Shown here: one piece after another, positions 26,416 through 35,352 of the stretch | Layout of the letters: every line of letters begins with the position of its first letter | How positions within the stretch are numbered: the stretch's first letter is position 1 | Source of the DNA: Eikenella exigua | Lineage (GTDB): Bacteria; Pseudomonadota; Gammaproteobacteria; Burkholderiales; Neisseriaceae | DNA: 64,000 bases | Assembly (NCBI RefSeq): GCF_008805035.1 | Contig: NZ_CP038018.1 | Coordinates: 992,001 to 1,056,000 of the forward strand | Direction: 5' to 3' | Position numbers and translations under genes: made by a program | The notes under the pieces: generated by a model | Told to the model about the DNA's origin: nothing | Database searches by the model: none | Seen by the model: only the letters and a program-made list of their open reading frames with translations

Positions 26416-26523
26416 TATATTTTATTTAAAAAGAAGTAAAGAAAATTAAGTATCAGGACGTGAGTTGTTGCAGTGTTGAAAATTTTGGCGGATTAGTGTG
26501 CTGTTTTCAGGTAGCCTCTTGCT

Positions 26524-27540
26524 TTACCCACGCCGCAAATATTTTGCCAGCGGCTTGGGCAAACCATATTCCGCCGCATTGGCCCACAGGCTGCCGTGTG
26601 CCGTAGCTGCCGCCACTCCGTTTGCCTGCAAAGGCGTAATCTGCAACAGGCGGTGAGTGAGGCGGTGGCTCACCAAATCTCCTTCGGCCAAATCTTCCGA
26701 TGCCACGCCGAAAGCGGCGGCGCGTTCATACAAATCATCCAGCCGCTCAAAGCAGGGCACGCAGTAGAGCCCGCCCCAGATGCCCCCGGCCGGGCGTTTT
26801 TCCAGCAGCACCCGGCCCTGCTTGTCGCGCAGCACCAGCCAATACAGCGCCAATTCCTTCACTGCCACCGCGGTTTTCTTGCGCGGCAGCTCGGCAATCC
26901 GACCTTGCTGTTTGGCCAGGCAGATTTCTGCCATCGGGCAGGCATCGCAGTGCGGTTTGCTGCGTTTGCACACCAGCGCGCCCAAGTCCATCAGCCCTTG
27001 CGTGTAGGGGGTCATTTCCTCGGTTGCGGGCAGCAGGCTTTCGGCCAAATCCCACAAAGCGGTTTCGAATTTTTTGTCGCCGATTGCCCCGTCTTGTGCA
27101 AACACGCGGCACAAAACGCGCTTCACGTTGCCGTCTAAAATCGCTTCGCGCCGGCCGAAGGCAAAGGCAGCAATCGCCGCTGCCGTGCTGCGCCCCACGC
27201 CCTTGAGCGTTTCAAGGTCTTGGCGCGTATCGGGAAAGCGGCCGCCAAAATCGCGCATCACCTGTTTAGCCGCCGCATGCAGATTGCGGGCGCGGCTGTA
27301 GTAGCCCAGTCCAGCCCATAGCGCGAGCACTTCGTCTTGATCCGCCTTGGCCAGCGCGGCTACGTTTGGAAATGCCGCCAGAAAGCGCGGGTAGTATTCC
27401 AACACGGTGGCCACCTGCGTTTGCTGCAGCATAATCTCCGAAAGCCACACCGCATAAGGCTCGCGCACCTGCCAAGGCAGGCCGTGCCGCCCGTGTTGCT
27501 TTTGCCAGCGCACCAGCCGGGCGGAGAAATCTGTATTCAT
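26524..27540 (-). CDS. mutY: A/G-specific adenine glycosylase MutY
   Basis: The 338-residue base-excision enzyme removes adenine mispaired with 8-oxoguanine. It has SEIMLQQTQVATV with the catalytic Glu (about 35), helix-hairpin-helix LKGVGRSTAAAI (about 110), catalytic Asp in ILDGNVKRVLCR (about 135), and the 4Fe-4S loop C-x6-C-x2-C-x5-C (CKRSKPHCDACPMAEIC). A C-terminal NUDIX-like 8-oxoG recognition domain contains LEKRPAGGIWGGLY. The start at 27540 (MNTDFSARL) fits the family; the open frame begins at 27609. A DUS lies 5 bp before the ATG. Confidence 0.96.
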   Translation of the reverse strand: MNTDFSARLVRWQKQHGRHGLPWQVREPYAVWLSEIMLQQTQVATVLEYYPRFLAAFPNVAALAKADQDEVLALWAGLGYYSRARNLHAAAKQVMRDFGGRFPDTRQDLETLKGVGRSTAAAIAAFAFGRREAILDGNVKRVLCRVFAQDGAIGDKKFETALWDLAESLLPATEEMTPYTQGLMDLGALVCKRSKPHCDACPMAEICLAKQQGRIAELPRKKTAVAVKELALYWLVLRDKQGRVLLEKRPAGGIWGGLYCVPCFERLDDLYERAAAFGVASEDLAEGDLVSHRLTHRLLQITPLQANGVAAATAHGSLWANAAEYGLPKPLAKYLRRG

Positions 27541-27572
27541 ATATAAGGCTACCTGAAACCGAAAATTCTGTA

Positions 27573-27604
27573 TTGTATAGCGGATTAAAATGGCAATGAT
27601 ACTG
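27573..27604. mobile_element. Possible solo end of a Correia-like element
   Basis: TATAGCGGATTAAAATGGC closely resembles the outer end of the element at 41496-41603 (TATCGTGGATTAAAATGAA when read on the other strand). No partner end is visible, so this is a possible remnant. Confidence 0.3.
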
Positions 27605-27700
27605 CCCAAGCTGCTGCCGGATGCTTTTCAGGTAGCCTTCCGCCGCAATCTGTCCGTTTCCCGCTATAATCGCAGCCCAAACCAACCCCGATTGCCAGTC

Positions 27701-28858
27701 ATGACCATCCATACCCTCTTCGCCACCTGCCCGCGCGGCCTCGAAACCATCCTTGCCCAAGAGCTTGCCGCCCAAGGCTGCACCCACATCGCCCCCACCG
27801 ACGGCGGCGTATCCTGCCAAGGCAGCCTCGAAGCTGCCTACCGCGCCAACCTCCATTCCCGCACCGCCAGCCGCATCCTGCTGCAACTGGCCAAACAGCC
27901 CTATCGCAGCGAAGACGACATTTACCGTGCCGCCAAAAGCATTCGTTGGGAAGACTGGTTTCATGCCGGGCAAACCTTCAAAATCAAGGTGGAAGGCAAA
28001 CGCGCCCGCGTGAAAAGCCTCGACTTTACCGCCCTCAAAATCAAAGACGGCCTGTGCGACCGCTTCCGCAGCAGCCAAGGCCAACGCCCCAGCGTGGATA
28101 AAGCCAATCCGCACATCCGCATCCACGCCTTCATCAGCGAACAGCACACCGCCATCTTTATCGACACCAGCGGCGAAGCCCTGTTCAAACGCGGCTACCG
28201 CCAAGACACCGGCGCCGCCCCCCTGCGCGAAAACCTCGCCGCCGGCCTGCTCCTACTTGCCGGCTACAACGGCAGCCAGCCTTTCCAAGACCCTTTCTGC
28301 GGCAGCGGCACCCTCCCCATCGAAGCCGCCCTTATCGCCACCCGTCGCGCACCCGGCCTCGACCGCCGTTTCGGTTTTGAGCAGCTGGCCAACTTTGATG
28401 CCGACCTCTGGCAGCGTCTGCGCCAAGAAGCCCAAGCTGCCGTGTTGCCGCAAGCTCCCGCGCCCATCGCCGGTAGCGACACCGACCGCCGCCTGATTCA
28501 AACCGCCGCCATCAACGCCCGCGAAGCCCAAGTGGCCGGGCACATCGTTTTTCAGGTAGCCGATGTGCGCGACACCCGCCCCAACGGCGAAAACGGCATC
28601 CTTCTCGCCAATCCGCCCTACGGCGTGCGCCTCGAAGAAATCCACACTCTGCACGCCCTCTACCCCCAGCTCGGCTCCTGGCTCAAACAACACTTTCCCG
28701 GCTGGCTCTGCGGCCTACTCACCGCCGACCGCGACCTGCCCAAGCTCATGCGCCTGTCCCCCAAACGCAAAATCCCCCTCTACAACGGCAACCTCGACTG
28801 CCGCCTGTTCCTGCTCGACATGGTACGCGGCTCCCACCGCACGCCCAAGGCAGAATAG
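27701..28858 (+). CDS. rlmL: RlmL-like 23S rRNA methyltransferase (THUMP plus N2-guanine methylase)
   Basis: This 385-residue RNA methyltransferase has an N-terminal THUMP domain (about 45-150), then a Rossmann-fold methylase. SAM-binding residues lie in FQDPFCGSGTLPIEAAL (about 200), and the N2-G catalytic motif is NPPYGVRL (about 305). It corresponds to the N-terminal half of E. coli RlmL, which makes m2G2445 in 23S rRNA; the RlmK half is absent, so target identity is inferred. The ATG at 27701 is preceded by CGCTATAAT (27663-27671). An internal DUS near 28550 encodes FQVAD. Confidence 0.85.
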   Translation: MTIHTLFATCPRGLETILAQELAAQGCTHIAPTDGGVSCQGSLEAAYRANLHSRTASRILLQLAKQPYRSEDDIYRAAKSIRWEDWFHAGQTFKIKVEGKRARVKSLDFTALKIKDGLCDRFRSSQGQRPSVDKANPHIRIHAFISEQHTAIFIDTSGEALFKRGYRQDTGAAPLRENLAAGLLLLAGYNGSQPFQDPFCGSGTLPIEAALIATRRAPGLDRRFGFEQLANFDADLWQRLRQEAQAAVLPQAPAPIAGSDTDRRLIQTAAINAREAQVAGHIVFQVADVRDTRPNGENGILLANPPYGVRLEEIHTLHALYPQLGSWLKQHFPGWLCGLLTADRDLPKLMRLSPKRKIPLYNGNLDCRLFLLDMVRGSHRTPKAE

Positions 28859-28880
28859 CCACGTTTAGGTATTCGGCAAA

Positions 28881-28918
28881 AGGCTACCTGAAAACCATTT
28901 GCCTGTTTTAGGTAGCCC
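28881..28918. terminator. Inverted DUS pair
   Basis: AGGCTACCTGAA (28881-28892) and a one-base variant TTTAGGTAGCCC (28907-28918) lie just after the methyltransferase stop. Confidence 0.6.
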
Positions 28919-29048
28919 TCTAACTCAAACGTAGCCCCTTCCTGCACTACCCCATCTTTAATATTTTTAGGCAGCCGTAGCTCAGACATCAGCGCCAAAC
29001 CAACCGACCCTTGCCACCAAAAAGGCTACCTGAAAAACCATTCCGCTA

Positions 29049-29087
29049 TATAATCGCCCGGTTTTCTCATTCTTAAGGCTACCTGAA
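29049..29087 (+). promoter_or_regulatory. murU promoter box and DUS overlapping the ribosome-site region
   Basis: TATAAT (29049-29054) precedes the ATG by 36 bp. AGGCTACCTGAA (29076-29087) ends 3 bp before the ATG; its AAGG is the only ribosome-site-like sequence. Confidence 0.45.
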
Positions 29088-29090
29088 ACC

Positions 29091-29789
29091 ATGAAAGCCA
29101 TGATTCTGGCTGCCGGGCGCGGCGAGCGGATGCGCCCGCTCACCGACACCCTGCCCAAACCCATGCTCCCCTGCGGCCGCGAGCCGCTCATCGGCTGGCA
29201 TTTGCGCCGCCTGGCTGCCGCCGGCATCAGAGAAATCGTTATCAACCACGCCTGGCTCGGCGAAAAAATCAAACACGGCCTCGGCAACGGCAGCCGTTAT
29301 GGCGTGTCTATCCAATATTCGCCCGAAGCACCCGGCGGGCTGGAAACCGCCGGCGGCATCGCCACCGCCCTGCCGCTCTTAGGTAGCGAGCCTTTCCTGG
29401 TGATCAACGGCGATATCCTCACCGATTTCGACTGCCACACCGCCATCGAGCGTGCCGCCCAAATGAGTGAGAACACCCTCGCCCACCTCTGGCTCGTGCC
29501 CAACCCCCCGCACCACCCACAAGGCGATTTCCGCCTCCAAGCTGGCGGCCAAGTTACCGACACCGAATCCCAAGAGCCCGCCCACACGTTCAGCGGCATC
29601 GGCCTCTACCGCCCCGAGCTTTTCGCCCACACCGCAGCACACCAGCGCGCCAAACTTGCCCCCCTGCTGCACCAAGCCATGCAGCAAGGCCAAGTGTGCG
29701 GCGAAATGCACACCGGCCTGTGGCTCGACGTGGGCACTCCCGAACGCCTGCAGGAAGCCGCCCGCATCAGCGGGCAATGGGCAGGCTGA
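29091..29789 (+). CDS. murU: N-acetylmuramate alpha-1-phosphate uridylyltransferase (MurU-like)
   Basis: This 232-residue sugar-nucleotide transferase has the signature LAAGRGERMRPLTDTLPKPM at residues 6-25, INHAWLGEKI (about 52) and VINGDILTDFD (about 102) with the metal Asp. Its closest known role is MurU of the cell-wall recycling path that makes UDP-MurNAc (anabolic in Pseudomonas and Neisseria, bypassing fosfomycin-sensitive MurA). Its usual partner kinase AmgK is not adjacent. A glucose-1-phosphate nucleotidyltransferase role is the alternative. Confidence 0.82.
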   Translation: MKAMILAAGRGERMRPLTDTLPKPMLPCGREPLIGWHLRRLAAAGIREIVINHAWLGEKIKHGLGNGSRYGVSIQYSPEAPGGLETAGGIATALPLLGSEPFLVINGDILTDFDCHTAIERAAQMSENTLAHLWLVPNPPHHPQGDFRLQAGGQVTDTESQEPAHTFSGIGLYRPELFAHTAAHQRAKLAPLLHQAMQQGQVCGEMHTGLWLDVGTPERLQEAARISGQWAG

Positions 29790-29875
29790 TACTGCCTTAT
29801 CTAAAATCCGTTTTGACTTCGTAGAAACTCCGCTTCCTTCGGAAACTTCGTTTTAACTTCGTTGAAGCTGACGCT

Positions 29876-29913
29876 TTCAGGTAGCCTTCCACTATGCTTA
29901 AAGGCTACCTGAA
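29876..29913. terminator. Inverted DUS pair after murU
   Basis: TTCAGGTAGCCT (29876-29887) and AGGCTACCTGAA (29902-29913). Confidence 0.65.
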
Positions 29914-29943
29914 AACCTAAACCCTTTTATCGGCCAATCCATT

Positions 29944-31026
29944 ATGAACGCCAAACACACCCTCGAACGCTACAGCCAAGAACAGCACACCGCCCAAGAA
30001 GCCCAGCGCCTTGCCCAGCAAATCATCTTCGGCCCCATCGCCTTCCAAGCCTCCCGCCTGATGGTGAAATTCGGCATCCTCGAACGGCTCAACCGCGCTG
30101 CCGAAGGCCAAACCCTGGAAGAAATCGCCCAAGAAGCCAAGCTCAGCCGCTACGCCGCCCAAGTGCTGCTCGAAGCCTCCCTTTCCATCGGCACCGTCCT
30201 GCTCGATAACGAGCGCTACCGCATCAGCAAAGTAGGCTGGTTTCTCATTAAAGACTCCATGTCTCCCATCAACATGGATTTCGTGCACGATGTATGCTAC
30301 CAAGCCGCGTTCGATCTCGAGGCCGCCCTGCTCGAAGGCCGCCCCGCCGGGCTTAAAGTGTTCGGCAGCTGGCCGACCATATACGAAGGCCTCTCCAGCC
30401 TTCCCCCCCGCGCCCTCGAAAAATGGCTCGCCTTCGATCACTTCTATTCCGACCAATCCTTCCCCGCCGTCCTGGAAATCGTCTTTTCCCAACCCGTCCG
30501 CCGCCTGCTCGACGTGGGCGGCAACACCGGCCGCTGGGCGCTGCAATGCGTGGCATACAACCCGGCAGTGCAGGTCACCATCATGGATTTGCCCCAACAA
30601 ATCCAACTGATGAAAGAGCACACCGCCCACCTGCCCGGTGCCGAACGCATCCACGGCCACCCCGCCAACCTACTCGACCCCGCCACCCCATTCCCCGAAG
30701 GCTTCGACGCCATCTGGATGAGCCAATTCCTCGACTGCTTTACCGAACAGCAAGTTACCTCCATTCTCAGCCGTGCCGCCGCCAGCATGAGCGTAAACAG
30801 CACCCTCTACATCCTCGAGCCCCTGTGGGACAGGCAAAAATATGAAACCGCCGCCTACTGCCTCACCCAAACCAGCCTCTACTTCACCGCCCTGGCCAAC
30901 GGTAACAGCAAAATCTTCCACAGCGCCGACCTCAGCCGCTGCATCAAAGCCGCCGGCCTGCAAATAGCCAAAATCCACGACAACCTCGGCCTCGGCCACA
31001 GCCTTTTGTGCTGCAAGAAAGCGTAA
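29944..31026 (+). CDS. SAM-dependent methyltransferase, O-methyltransferase type
   Basis: This 360-residue protein has an N-terminal helical, winged-helix-like dimerisation part (about 20-110: MVKFGILERLNRAAEG...EEIAQEAKLSRYAAQVLLEAS) and a C-terminal Rossmann methylase. The SAM motif is LLDVGGNTGRWAL (about 190), with IMDLPQQIQ and FDAIWMSQFLDCF further on. This layout is that of class I small-molecule O-methyltransferases. Substrate is unknown. It stands alone between DUS hairpins. Confidence 0.78.
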   Translation: MNAKHTLERYSQEQHTAQEAQRLAQQIIFGPIAFQASRLMVKFGILERLNRAAEGQTLEEIAQEAKLSRYAAQVLLEASLSIGTVLLDNERYRISKVGWFLIKDSMSPINMDFVHDVCYQAAFDLEAALLEGRPAGLKVFGSWPTIYEGLSSLPPRALEKWLAFDHFYSDQSFPAVLEIVFSQPVRRLLDVGGNTGRWALQCVAYNPAVQVTIMDLPQQIQLMKEHTAHLPGAERIHGHPANLLDPATPFPEGFDAIWMSQFLDCFTEQQVTSILSRAAASMSVNSTLYILEPLWDRQKYETAAYCLTQTSLYFTALANGNSKIFHSADLSRCIKAAGLQIAKIHDNLGLGHSLLCCKKA

Positions 31027-31034
31027 AATAGAAA

Positions 31035-31075
31035 CAGGCTACCTGAAAAACCAAACCGCAGTTTTCAGGTAGCCT
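31035..31075. terminator. Inverted DUS pair
   Basis: AGGCTACCTGAA (31035-31046) and TTCAGGTAGCCT (31064-31075), shortly after the methyltransferase stop. Confidence 0.65.
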
Positions 31076-31101
31076 CCAACCCGCATAAAAAGGAACCCAC
31101 C

Positions 31102-31890
31102 ATGCAAGCAATCAAATTAGCCCTCATTCTATCCACCATCGCCATGCCCCTCGCCGGCCAAGCCAAGCAGCCCGCTCCCGCTCGCCAAGCTGCAAACCTG
31201 CCCCGATTCATCCGCAGCATCAACCAAAAAGCACCCATCGAATCCGGCCCCATCACCATCCGCCGTGCCGCCGCGCAAGGCCGCAACATCCTGATCGATG
31301 CCGCCATCGACAGCCAACTGCTCCCCCTGCCGCCCGCTGTCGAACGGGAGCCTACCCGCCAAGCCCTGCAAACCCTTGCCGAAGCCTCCTGGTGCCATCA
31401 CCCTCAATTCCCCGCCCTCAACCAAACTCGCAACCTCACCACCCGCTACACCATCAGCGGCGAAACCGCCCCCATCAGCATTACCATCCCTGCCGGCCGC
31501 TGCGCCCAAATCCAAAGTAGCCAAAACCCTGCCCAGCAAGAAGAAAACAGCCAAATCGCTGCCCTCATCCTCCTCATCCCCGGCATGAACCAACGCCTCC
31601 CCCTCACTGAAGACAAACTCACCCTCCAGCGCGTCCGCTTCGACCACACCGCGCGCACCATGCACAAATACCTCACTCTCAACGATCCTGAGCTCACCAA
31701 ACAGCCAGTTGCACAAATCCGCACCAAACTGCAAACCGAAGCCCGAGCCCTTGTGTGCGAAGACCCCCTGCTCGCCCAAAGCAACCTCTACTACCCCACC
31801 ACCCACCATTTCACCCTCACTGGTCACCCCGAAACCTTCAAAGCCGCCATTGCCAAAAACAGCTGCACCCAAACCGAAAACACAAAATAA
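31102..31890 (+). CDS. Secreted hypothetical protein with two similar halves
   Basis: The 262-residue protein has a signal peptide (about 1-22, ending GQA-KQP). Two halves look alike: both have a segment ITIRR or LQRVRF, a helix with a Cys (LAEASWCHHP; TEARALVCEDPL), then TTRYTISG or TTHHFTLTG and a final Cys (AGRC; KNSC). Each half could hold one disulfide. This suggests an internal duplication. No family is recognised with confidence. AAGGAACC precedes the ATG. It is probably periplasmic, function unknown. Confidence 0.7.
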   Translation: MQAIKLALILSTIAMPLAGQAKQPAPARQAANLPRFIRSINQKAPIESGPITIRRAAAQGRNILIDAAIDSQLLPLPPAVEREPTRQALQTLAEASWCHHPQFPALNQTRNLTTRYTISGETAPISITIPAGRCAQIQSSQNPAQQEENSQIAALILLIPGMNQRLPLTEDKLTLQRVRFDHTARTMHKYLTLNDPELTKQPVAQIRTKLQTEARALVCEDPLLAQSNLYYPTTHHFTLTGHPETFKAAIAKNSCTQTENTK

Positions 31891-32020
31891 GCCACCCAAA
31901 TCATGCAAAAGGCTACCTGAAAATTATGTGAACTGAATAGGGGAAACACCGTTGCCTCTCTATCCCTTTTCCTGCCGGCGGGGAGATAATGGTGGCAGCA
32001 AAGAAGCGGTGTGCTGAAAA

Positions 32021-32686
32021 CTACTGCCCTGCCTGCCGCGAAAGCAGGTAATCCCGCCCGTAGGCAGCAGCGGTTTCGCTCAACCGCCACCATTGGAAGG
32101 CCATCAGCGACAGCACTTCGCTGACTATGAATTTAGCACGGTTCTGCCCGCTGTAGCGGCTGGTGGGCGTGGGCTCAGTTTGGTAATCCAGCCCCACATA
32201 GTCGGCCACAGCGGCAGCGCGGGCGAGGTGGTAGTGGTCGCTGATGATGACAACACTTTCCAAACCGTTGTTATACATTAAAGTTTTGGTATTTTCCAAA
32301 TTCTGTTGCGTATCACGCGAAGTGGTTTCCAGCAGGATGTCTTTATTCGGCACGCCGTGGCTGCGTGCGTAGCGGCGGGCCACTTCGGCTTCGGTCATAT
32401 AGCCCGCCTTGGGTGTGCCTCCAGTGAAAATCAGCTTGCCCACTCGATTGCTGCGGTAGAGCGTGATGCCGTGATTGATGCGCTCGCGGAACACGGGCGA
32501 TGGATTTTTGCCCCAGGCCGCCGCACCCAGCACCACCGCTGCATCTGCCCGCCGGGAAGCGGTGCGCGTGCTGTAACTGTACACCAGCCAAGTGCACCAT
32601 GCGGCCTGCACCAGCAACACCAGCAGGCAGAGCTTGATGCCCCGCCAAACTTGGCGCAACAGGGAACTGCGGGATATGGATGGCAT
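32021..32686 (-). CDS. SanA/YdcF-like DUF218 protein
   Basis: This 221-residue protein has one N-terminal membrane anchor (about 14-38, LCLLVLLVQAAWCTWLVYS) and a DUF218 domain. Typical segments are AAVVLGAAAWGKNPSPVFRERI (about 50-72), FTGGTPKAGY, SHGVPNKDILLETTSRDT and VVIISDHYHLARA. E. coli SanA is linked to envelope barrier function and vancomycin resistance; the activity is unknown. It is 32 bp downstream of arsC on the same strand, so the two may be co-transcribed. Confidence 0.85.
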   Translation of the reverse strand: MPSISRSSLLRQVWRGIKLCLLVLLVQAAWCTWLVYSYSTRTASRRADAAVVLGAAAWGKNPSPVFRERINHGITLYRSNRVGKLIFTGGTPKAGYMTEAEVARRYARSHGVPNKDILLETTSRDTQQNLENTKTLMYNNGLESVVIISDHYHLARAAAVADYVGLDYQTEPTPTSRYSGQNRAKFIVSEVLSLMAFQWWRLSETAAAYGRDYLLSRQAGQ

Positions 32687-32718
32687 GGTGGTCTCACATA
32701 TACTTACAACTCAATCAG

Positions 32719-33081
32719 TTAATCGAACAAGGCAATAATGTTTTCCAACGGCCGCCCGATGGCGGCGCGTTGTCGGTATACTGCAATCGGGCGTTGCAGC
32801 AATGCCGGATGTTGGTGCAGCGCGGCAATCAGCTCGTCTTGGCTCAACTCCGGCTTGTCCAAACCCAGCTCGGCATAGGCCGCATCGGCAGTGCGCATGA
32901 TGCTGCGCACATCTTGGGTGCCGAGCTGTTGTAGCAGCCCTCGCAAATCGGCTTCGGAAGGCGGATTGGCACAGTAATCCAGTGTTTGCACGGCCACGCC
33001 CGGCTGCTGTTGCAGCCACTCCAAGGCGGCACGGGATTTGGAACAATTCGGGTTGTGATACAGCAAAACGGTTTTGCTCAT
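32719..33081 (-). CDS. arsC: ArsC family arsenate reductase-like protein
   Basis: This 120-residue thioredoxin-fold protein has the ArsC catalytic cysteine in HNPNCSKSRAAL (Cys13) and the C-terminal motif LLQRPIAVY. The ArsC/YffB/Spx group needs care: the RPI motif and Cys position fit glutathione/glutaredoxin-dependent arsenate reductases. No ars operon is nearby, so the physiological substrate is uncertain. The frame is open from 33159, but MSKTVLLYHNPNC at 33081 fits the family. Confidence 0.85.
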   Translation of the reverse strand: MSKTVLLYHNPNCSKSRAALEWLQQQPGVAVQTLDYCANPPSEADLRGLLQQLGTQDVRSIMRTADAAYAELGLDKPELSQDELIAALHQHPALLQRPIAVYRQRAAIGRPLENIIALFD

Positions 33082-33308
33082 GGGGTGCTCGCAGAGAAAT
33101 GATGATTTAAACAGCGGTTTGTCGGCAGAGATAGTTGATGCAATTATTTTTTCATACATAAGTAAGCTAGTTGCAGACTAGTACAAACTATACGCTAAGA
33201 CGAGTCAATGCGGCAGGAAGGAATAGCTGCATCAGCATCGGTCGATTCAATTCTAAGCCACTATATCGTACAATAGGCACTCTTGTTTTCACAATTTGGA
33301 AATCTGTT

Positions 33309-33803
33309 TTGAAAAAATATGTTGGATTGGCCGCCCTGCTGGCCGCTGTGCCGCTGTATGCGGCAGATTTGGTGAACCATTCAGACAACCGCCCTGCCTC
33401 GCTCGATACTGGCGCGCAGAAGCGGGTGCAGGTAGTAAACGTGTGGGCGACATGGTGCGTGCCGTGCCGGCGCGAGATGCCGGCGCTTTCGCAATGGTAT
33501 GCCGCCGAAAAACGGCAGCGGCGCGGAGTGCGCGTGGACATGGCAGGCGTGGCACTGGATAAGCCTGCCGATGTGAGCCTCTTTTTGCAGAGCGTGCCAG
33601 TGCGCTACCCAATCCTGCGTTACACCGGCAATGACAGCACCGCCTGGATGCGCGGCTTGGGCAACCAAACCGGCGCCCTGCCCTTCACCGTAATCCGCGC
33701 CCCGGCCTGCGGCAACTACCGCAAAACCCTGCTGGGCGAAGTATCGCCGCAGCAGCTCACACAAGCGGTGGAAGCAGCGGCAGTGCAATGCCGCTCAGGC
33801 TGA
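33309..33803 (+). CDS. TlpA-like periplasmic thioredoxin
   Basis: The 164-residue protein has a signal peptide (KKYVGLAALLAAVPLYA) and a TlpA/ResA-type thioredoxin domain with the redox motif WATWCVPCRREM (about 48-59) and a cis-Pro region GALPFTVI. A later Cys pair (APACGNY and VQCRSG) may form a structural disulfide. No ATG suits the signal peptide; TTG at 33309 with GGAAA 7 bp upstream is the best start. A TACAAT box lies at about 33270. Likely roles are cytochrome c maturation or oxidative folding. Confidence 0.82.
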   Translation: MKKYVGLAALLAAVPLYAADLVNHSDNRPASLDTGAQKRVQVVNVWATWCVPCRREMPALSQWYAAEKRQRRGVRVDMAGVALDKPADVSLFLQSVPVRYPILRYTGNDSTAWMRGLGNQTGALPFTVIRAPACGNYRKTLLGEVSPQQLTQAVEAAAVQCRSG

Positions 33804-33834
33804 AGCGTTCGTACCGGCTCATAATACACCCAAA

Positions 33835-33887
33835 GGCTACTTGAAATTGGCTTGAGCTCCGTTGAAGCCGATATTTTCAGGTAGCCT
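33835..33887. terminator. Inverted DUS pair between convergent genes
   Basis: AGGCTACTTGAA (33835-33846, one change) and TTCAGGTAGCCT (33876-33887) lie between the thioredoxin gene and thrC. An inner GGCTTGAGCTCC/GTTGAAGCC hairpin is also possible. Confidence 0.6.
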
Positions 33888-33903
33888 TTTCATTGTCTGT
33901 CAA

Positions 33904-35316
33904 TTAAGCCAAAGCCTGCTCAATCAAGCTTTTCACTGCTGCCACACTGTTGGGCAGTACGGTAACGTGTTGCGGCAGGTTTTCCAACCCGGCAAGTGCG
34001 GCGGGGCGCGGGGGTTTCACTTCATGTCCGGCGGCTTCGCTGATGGTGTCGGCAAACTTGGCTGCCAGCGCGGTTTCCAGGCACACGACGGTTTCGCCCG
34101 CCTCACGCAATTCGCGCGCCACTTTCATGCCGTCGGCGGTGTGCGGGTCGAGCCATTCCCCGTCGCTTATGTGTATGGCGCGGATAGTAGCGAGGCGGTC
34201 GGCATGGCGGCTGGAGCCGGACACGAAGCCGAAAGTATCGCGGATGCGCGGCAGTTCGGCGGATAAATCGAAACCTTCACCCGAGACCACCTGCTGCCAC
34301 AAAGAGGCTACATGAACGCTGTCTCTCCCCAATAAATCAAACACAAAACGCTCGAAATTGGAGGCTTTGGAAATATCCATCGAAGGGCTGGAGGTAACGT
34401 GGGTTTTAGCGGCGCTGCGCGGGCGATAGCGGCCGGTGCGGAAGAACTCGTCCAGCACGTCGTTTTCATTGGTGGCCACCATCAGGCGGCGGATGGGCAG
34501 GCCCATCTGTTTGGCGATATGCCCGGCGCAGATGTTACCGAAATTGCCGCTGGGCACGCAGAAGCTCACTTCTTCACTATTGCTTTCGGTGGCGCGGAAA
34601 TAGCCGGCAAAGTAATACACCACCTGCGCCACGATGCGCCCCCAGTTAATGGAATTTACCGTGCCGATGCTGTATTGCTGCTTGAAGGCAGCATCGTTTT
34701 GTAGTGCTTTTACAATGTCTTGGCAGTTGTCAAACATGCCTTCGATAGCAATATTGTGGATGTTGGCATCGGCCAAGCTATACATTTGCGCCCGCTGGAA
34801 GGCGCTCATTTTGCCGTGCGGCGAAAGCATAAACACATGAATGCCGGCCTTGCCGCGCAGGGCATATTCGGCGGCAGAGCCGGTGTCGCCGCTGGTGGCA
34901 CCGATGATGTTCAGGCATTTGCCTTCACGCGCCAGCACATATTCGAAGGCGTGGCCGAGAAACTGCATGGCCATGTCTTTGAAAGCCAGCGTGGGGCCGT
35001 TGGACAGGGCTTGGATTTTGATGCCGTCGGAGAGGGTGCGCACAGGGGTGATTTCGCGCGTGCCGAACACGGCTTCGGTGTAGGTGTTGCCCACCAGGTG
35101 GCGCAAATCGGCTGCAGGAATATCATCGATAAACAGGCTCATGATTTCAAACGCCAATTCGGCATAGCTCAAGCCGCGCCAGTACTGCAGCGTGGCTACA
35201 TTCACCTGCGGATAACGCTCCGGCAGCATCAGGCCGCCATCGGGTGCGAGACCCATAAGCAAAACTTCGCTGAAAGATTTGGGCACGGTTTGCCCGCGCG
35301 TGCTGATGTATTTCAT
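33904..35316 (-). CDS. thrC: Threonine synthase
   Basis: This 470-residue PLP enzyme makes threonine from O-phosphohomoserine. The PLP-lysine motif GPTLAFKDMAMQFLG (about 105-120), the phosphate-binding ATSGDTGSAAEYAL (about 140) and PSGNFGNICAGHIAK (about 250) are present, as is the N-terminal MKYISTRGQ of the long form. It stands alone, with no thrA or thrB beside it. The rhomboid gene lies upstream on the same strand, 36 bp away. Confidence 0.96.
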   Translation of the reverse strand: MKYISTRGQTVPKSFSEVLLMGLAPDGGLMLPERYPQVNVATLQYWRGLSYAELAFEIMSLFIDDIPAADLRHLVGNTYTEAVFGTREITPVRTLSDGIKIQALSNGPTLAFKDMAMQFLGHAFEYVLAREGKCLNIIGATSGDTGSAAEYALRGKAGIHVFMLSPHGKMSAFQRAQMYSLADANIHNIAIEGMFDNCQDIVKALQNDAAFKQQYSIGTVNSINWGRIVAQVVYYFAGYFRATESNSEEVSFCVPSGNFGNICAGHIAKQMGLPIRRLMVATNENDVLDEFFRTGRYRPRSAAKTHVTSSPSMDISKASNFERFVFDLLGRDSVHVASLWQQVVSGEGFDLSAELPRIRDTFGFVSGSSRHADRLATIRAIHISDGEWLDPHTADGMKVARELREAGETVVCLETALAAKFADTISEAAGHEVKPPRPAALAGLENLPQHVTVLPNSVAAVKSLIEQALA

Positions 35317-35352
35317 AAAAACACCGTTGGAATAATGAATTGTATAAAAAGG

